From: Conidiobolus incongruus B7586
Taxonomy: Eukaryota > Entomophthoromycota > Entomophthoromycetes > Entomophthorales > Conidiobolaceae
Direction of reading: 5' to 3'
Assembly (NCBI GenBank): GCA_000697335.1
Contig: JNEM01015443.1
Span: forward strand, 1-12,380
DNA: 12,380 bases
How positions within the stretch are numbered: the stretch's first letter is position 1; every line of letters starts with the position of its first letter. Shown here one piece after another: positions 8,919-12,380 of this stretch. The notes beneath the pieces are model-generated. The model had not been told where the DNA came from and ran no database searches. It saw nothing but the letters and a program-made list of their open reading frames with translations. A program made the position numbers and the translations under genes.

Positions 8919-9598
8919 ATGATCACTGCAAATCCTATTAACACTCAACCCCATTTAGCCTCTGCAAATGACAAATACACTAGCTTAAGTAGTAAAGTAG
9001 ATAGTATTCCTCATTCTTCCAAGTCTCTTAAGAAGCTCATCTACTTAATCCACCAAAAAATGGGCAACAAAGGGCTCTCGAATAAAGATATTGATGTTAA
9101 TAAAAGTATTCGCTACATGCAATGATACCAGTCCAATGCCGAAGGATGGGAACGTTACACTTTTTACGACTCCCATCGCTATACTTGTAACCTGATTGAC
9201 AATGGGAATGGTGAGTATAACTTAATTCTCCTCGTTTGGGGAGAAAACCAGAAAAGCGATATTCATGACCATGCTGGGAGTCATTGTATTATGAAAGTAC
9301 CAGATGGCGAGGTAGTCGAATCTCTATGATTTCCCCAATGAAAAGCATCAAAACGAGGGAAATGAAATGACTCTTACTTCAGAATGTGTGTTAGGTCCAA
9401 ATCAACTCGCCTACATCCACGATAAGATTGGTTTACACAGAATTTACAATCCCTCATCCTCAAAACCTGCTATTTCTTTACATTTTTATTCTTCACTAAC
9501 TTTAGAGTGAGAAATTTGAAAGCGATACTGGAAAGTCTTGCCAGTCTTCAAATTCCACTCTCTATCCAAAATATGGTGCCAAAGTACAAAATCAATAA
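8919..9598 (+). pseudogene. Cysteine dioxygenase pseudogene
   Basis: Second CDO copy, from the same ATG position to an equivalent TAA. Its reading frame is broken three times: TGA at 9123-9125 in place of a Glu codon (after 68 codons), a 2-base loss near 9327 and another 2-base loss near 9508. Across all frames the family signature is still readable: HDH iron motif, the thioether Cys, the GLHR iron ligand and the SLHxY triad. Two active-site positions have changed besides: the substrate-binding Arg (mammalian 60) is Cys through CGT to TGT, and the proline after Tyr-Ser is Ser. The N-terminal extension is one codon shorter and poorly conserved, lacking the CPTWPKC patch. The only uninterrupted stretch from the ATG ends before the cupin core, so no active enzyme is expected. 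Many differences from the intact copy are C:G to T:A (E to K, R to H, D to N). Confidence 0.93.
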
Positions 9599-9678
9599 TT
9601 GTTGAAATGATCACTTTTATGCCTTCTCTGAATTCAATATCTTCCCAATTTACTTTTCTAAAAGCAAACAAACTTTTA

Positions 9679-9684
9679 AATAAA
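9679..9684 (+). terminator. AATAAA downstream of the CDO pseudogene
   Basis: The hexamer lies 81 bases past the ancestral stop, close to the 74 bases in the intact copy. It is probably the relic of the shared polyadenylation signal, though such hexamers are common here. Confidence 0.3.
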
Positions 9685-9823
9685 TAGTAATACTATTAAT
9701 ATTGTGTAATTATATTATATTTAGCGTGATCCCTATTTTGATTAAGTGGTATGAATTTACTGATTTCATCATCAATCATTATTGTTGCATCTAAGAATCA
9801 ATATTTTCAATACAAATTTTTGA

Positions 9824-9842
9824 ATTGATTGAGCCAATCAAT
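9824..9842. other. Conserved hairpin downstream of the pseudogene
   Basis: ATTGATT-GAGCC-AATCAAT, a 7-bp stem, is the counterpart of 3824-3839. The stem is kept although the loop sequence and length differ between copies, a pattern that would fit a structure or paired binding site. One pair of copies is too little to prove it. Confidence 0.35.
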
Positions 9843-10654
9843 ATCCTGAATCAAAATTAATTTTTGATTAAAATCTAATTGTAGGGCAATTGAAATAAAT
9901 CTCATAATACAAGATTTAATAAAATTGCCATTAATAATGTTGTTATCATATATTCAGATCAGGGTGTTGTGTATAGATTATTTTTTTTATATTAATATGT
10001 GATCACCATATTTTTAAACTAGTATTTTTGTAAACCCAACTTAAGTTTAATAAGATTTTGTACATCGATTATTCAATGGCACTTAATAGCAAATTCTTTA
10101 TACTGACAGAATTTTGAGAAATATAAATAATATTTGACTAAAAACATCTCAAGGTGAAAATATCTTTAGTTAAAGAAATAATTTATATATTTCAACCTTG
10201 TAATTATTGAGAATAAATTCAAATTAATATAAAAAATTACCATGAATATCAAATTTATATAATAATGCATATTTTTGATAATATATTTTATTATTGTAAA
10301 ATGTGATTTTTTTATCAATTTTTATATAATTTTATTAGCAATTTTGATGATATTTTAAGAATTTAAATTACTTTATTGCTATAAAATTTCCATGGTTTGA
10401 AACTGATTATATTTTTATAAATATAACTAGTGTGGTTATATTGATTTATTTAGTTATTATAGAATTTTTCATTGGAAATTTAAAATTTGATCATTTTGAC
10501 ATAATTATATAATATGAAAGGTAAATTATTAATTTTTAAATAAATTTTGATCATAAATTGAGAAATCAAGATGATGAAATTATGGATGTAGATGAGCATG
10601 AATGATGTCTAGTTTATTTAAGGCTATGTCATTTTATTATATATAATAGTAAAG

Positions 10655-10805
10655 GAGGCCTATATTATCATATAAGCCAGCTGAGTATCTGTATTATGAT
10701 ATTATTGTAATGAAACGTGTGGGTGAATACAACGGAATGATTTCAAAGTACATGCAATGGTTTGACAGACCGGCTGTCCGATATCCATATATCATTCATA
10801 TGTTT
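10655..10805 (-). other. G+C-richer patch with a short minus-strand open frame, unassigned
   Basis: This patch keeps several CpGs and a small hairpin, GACAG-ACCGG-CTGTC (10764-10778). On the minus strand an ATG-started frame of 33 codons (10694-10795) contains IPLYSPT (10718-10738), reminiscent of the PxYSPxxNPIE motif at the end of Tc1/mariner transposases. The NPIE part does not follow and no other transposase motif is visible nearby, so the resemblance may be chance. It is best treated as unexplained, possibly a DNA-transposon or gene remnant. Confidence 0.15.
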
Positions 10806-11146
10806 ATTTTAGACTTTAAATAATTTATCTGCTAATCATTCAATGATTCCTAGGTAATAAGTAGTATTTTATATCAACCATTGGAATATCAATAATATCG
10901 GGGATAAAATCTGTAATGTATAATATAACTTTCTATAAAGAGAATTCATGTACAATATACCTTTGTGAAACCAATTAAGTACCTAATTATTCAAAATCTC
11001 ATTATATTTTTACATTGGACAAAGTCAATTAAAAGTATTTATATTATAGAATGGACTGCAGTGCACTTATTTAAAAAATCATAGATATAATCATCTGATT
11101 AAAAAGATCAAATATTTTTATCCGAAAATAGATTATTATTTCACGC

Positions 11147-11172
11147 ATTATAATTATAATTATAATTATATA
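11147..11172. repeat. TATAAT hexamer-type simple repeat
   Basis: About four successive TATAAT units, self-complementary overall. No adjacent gene gives it a role. Confidence 0.7.
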
Positions 11173-11860
11173 ATAATTAATAATTTTAGATATTTAGATT
11201 TATTAAAAATATAATAATTTGAGTTATTTAAATGATTTAGTTATTATTTACCAGAGCGGAATTGCATTGAAAATGACTTTATAATCATATTGTAAGTCAT
11301 TATATGTAAATAATTAGGTAGGATTTTTTACAATCAATTCCCATAAATTATTAATTTATATAATGAATCTATAGATAGATTACATACATTGATTGAAAAT
11401 TATTTTTTGACACTTAACTGTTACAAGGATTAAATTATATAATAAAATTTATTATCAATACTTATTTGAACCAATCCCTTAAATTAAGAACAATATAGGT
11501 TTCATATCATTGTTTTTCTCAGAGAAATCATAAATTTATTTTTCCTTCAACTTAGTTTTTATTTTTTGATAATTTGATAAATTATAAAAAATATATTTAA
11601 TTCAAGTATATTAAATATATTTTTGGAACATGAGAACTATTTCAACAAACTGATATCTTAAATTCAAGCAAAATCAAGATATATTAAAAATAAATAATAT
11701 ATTTATATTTGAAAGATTTATATAAAAAAAATATTTGGAAAAAATATATATTAAATAAGTAGGATATCTAAATTGGTTTTTGATATAACCAGAAAATTAT
11801 TAAAATATAAGTAAGTTCATATTTATAATATATTAAAATTAATTATATTACTATAAAATT

Positions 11861-12380
11861 GAAAAAATAGGAAATTTTTTAATTTCTGATTTTTCAAACA
11901 TATTATTAATTTCAAATAAAAAAATATATACAAAACAAATAAAAAAATAAATAGTTTTTAAATATATATATATATATATATAATAATTTTTTAAAATTAG
12001 TTATTTAATTTAATTTTACTTAAACTAAATAATAACCATTAAAAGTTTTTTATTTTAGTATTAGTAAAATTTAACTATAAACCCTTTAAAATCATTTAAA
12101 ATTTACAAATAATTTTAATAATAAAGTATTATTTAAATTAACAATTTATCACTAGGTAAATTACTTTAAAGCTAAAAAAACTACTTAAAACCTACTAAAA
12201 CTTAAAAGATTAATTTTAACTATTACTTTTTTAATTATTAATAAAATAAAAAAATATATTAAAAAGTATTTTTTTATTTTAATTAAAGAATTATCAAAAT
12301 ACTTTAATTATATAAAAATTTATATTAAAATTAATTAATAAAAATATAAAATAAATATTTTATAATATAATTAAAGTTTA
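11861..12380. other. A+T-saturated block at the right edge, no gene
   Basis: Similar in texture to 1-960. G/C bases are rare and skewed: in 12001-12240 I count 23 C and 8 G on the + strand. There are no frames of interest. It contains an AT dinucleotide tract (11962-11982). It is probably eroded repeat DNA; the block runs off the window. Confidence 0.45.
11962..11982. repeat. AT dinucleotide microsatellite
   Basis: Twenty-one bases of alternating A and T without interruption. Ordinary for this background. Confidence 0.9.

Larger units (their letters stand above)
8829..9886 (+). repeat. Duplicated segment, copy B (CDO pseudogene with flanks)
   Basis: Direct-orientation counterpart of 2808-3888 at an offset of about 6.02 kb. 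The leader, coding region and a block about 225 bases past the stop can all be aligned by eye, with several small indels in the non-coding parts. The protein-level core (copy A residues 36-137) differs at about 17 of 102 positions, and silent sites differ too, so the duplication is not recent. Similarity beyond 9886 and left of about 8771 could not be followed. Confidence 0.8.
9887..11860. other. Gene-free region downstream of the duplicated segment
   Basis: No gene is supportable. The stretch is ordinary A/T-rich intergenic DNA with one patch of richer composition (10655-10805) and a TATAAT-type repeat (11147-11172). I looked for a third CDO copy or a continuation of the duplication and found none. 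Confidence 0.5.

Noticed and set aside
9486-9671. 61-codon minus-strand open stretch
   Set aside because: It is antisense to the 3' end of the CDO pseudogene, starts with a non-ATG codon and shows no family resemblance: a shadow frame.
1-12380. tRNA, rRNA, CRISPR array, riboswitch, or complete transposon with terminal repeats
   Set aside because: Both strands were read for G+C-rich cloverleaf-like segments, regularly spaced repeats and long terminal or inverted repeats. None met a minimum standard.
1-12380. Amoebozoan (Dictyostelium-like) origin because of the A/T-rich intergenic DNA
   Set aside because: The CDO gene uses many C/G-ending codons (CTC, CGC, CCC, TAC), unlike the very A/T-biased codon use expected there. 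A fungus fits better, though the assignment remains unproven.

Overview
The window looks like a gene-poor, very A+T-rich stretch of eukaryotic nuclear DNA, most likely from an early-diverging fungus. A zygomycete-type lineage with A/T-loaded intergenic DNA, such as Entomophthoromycotina, fits best, but this is an inference. The evidence is an intronless gene of ordinary base composition (about 40% G+C by eye) with a TATA-type promoter and an AATAAA-type 3' signal, set in intergenic DNA that is mostly 80-97% A+T. The gene encodes a eukaryotic-type thiol dioxygenase. No bacterial operons, Shine-Dalgarno sites, tRNA, rRNA, CRISPR array or intact mobile element were seen.

The only convincing intact gene is a cysteine dioxygenase (CDO; 2896-3579, + strand). 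It carries every expected iron-binding and substrate-binding residue, plus the Cys and Tyr that form the thioether cofactor of eukaryotic CDOs. About 6.0 kb downstream, in the same orientation, lies a second copy (8919-9598) that is a pseudogene with one in-frame stop, two frameshifts and lost active-site residues. The similarity runs past the coding regions, from the TATA box to roughly 300 bases beyond the stop codon. The pair therefore arose by duplication of a DNA segment of at least 1.05 kb, not by copying a coding region alone.

Layout. 1-960: A+T-saturated decayed DNA with strong C-over-G skew. 961-2780: gene-free, with small inverted and simple repeats, one weak coding-like remnant and a C-rich promoter element. 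2808-3888: duplicated segment A with the working CDO gene. 3889-5484: gene-free, becoming almost pure A/T near 5050-5160. 5485-5830: a G+C-richer island with no CpG at all, probably a fossil of a mobile element. 5831-8014: gene-free, with an imperfect fold-back near 6296-6435. 8015-8604: a chain of + strand open stretches in three different frames, probably a decaying host-type gene. 8829-9886: duplicated segment B with the CDO pseudogene. 9887-12380: gene-free, with a short G+C-richer patch near 10655-10805 and a second A+T-saturated block at the end.

Functionally the window holds one enzyme of sulfur amino acid breakdown (cysteine to cysteine sulfinate) and its dead duplicate in a decaying, repeat-derived landscape. 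I see no evidence of a new multi-gene system. The most informative signals are the paired CDO copies, which show which flanking parts are conserved, and the contrast between CpG-keeping CDO copies and the CpG-free island.
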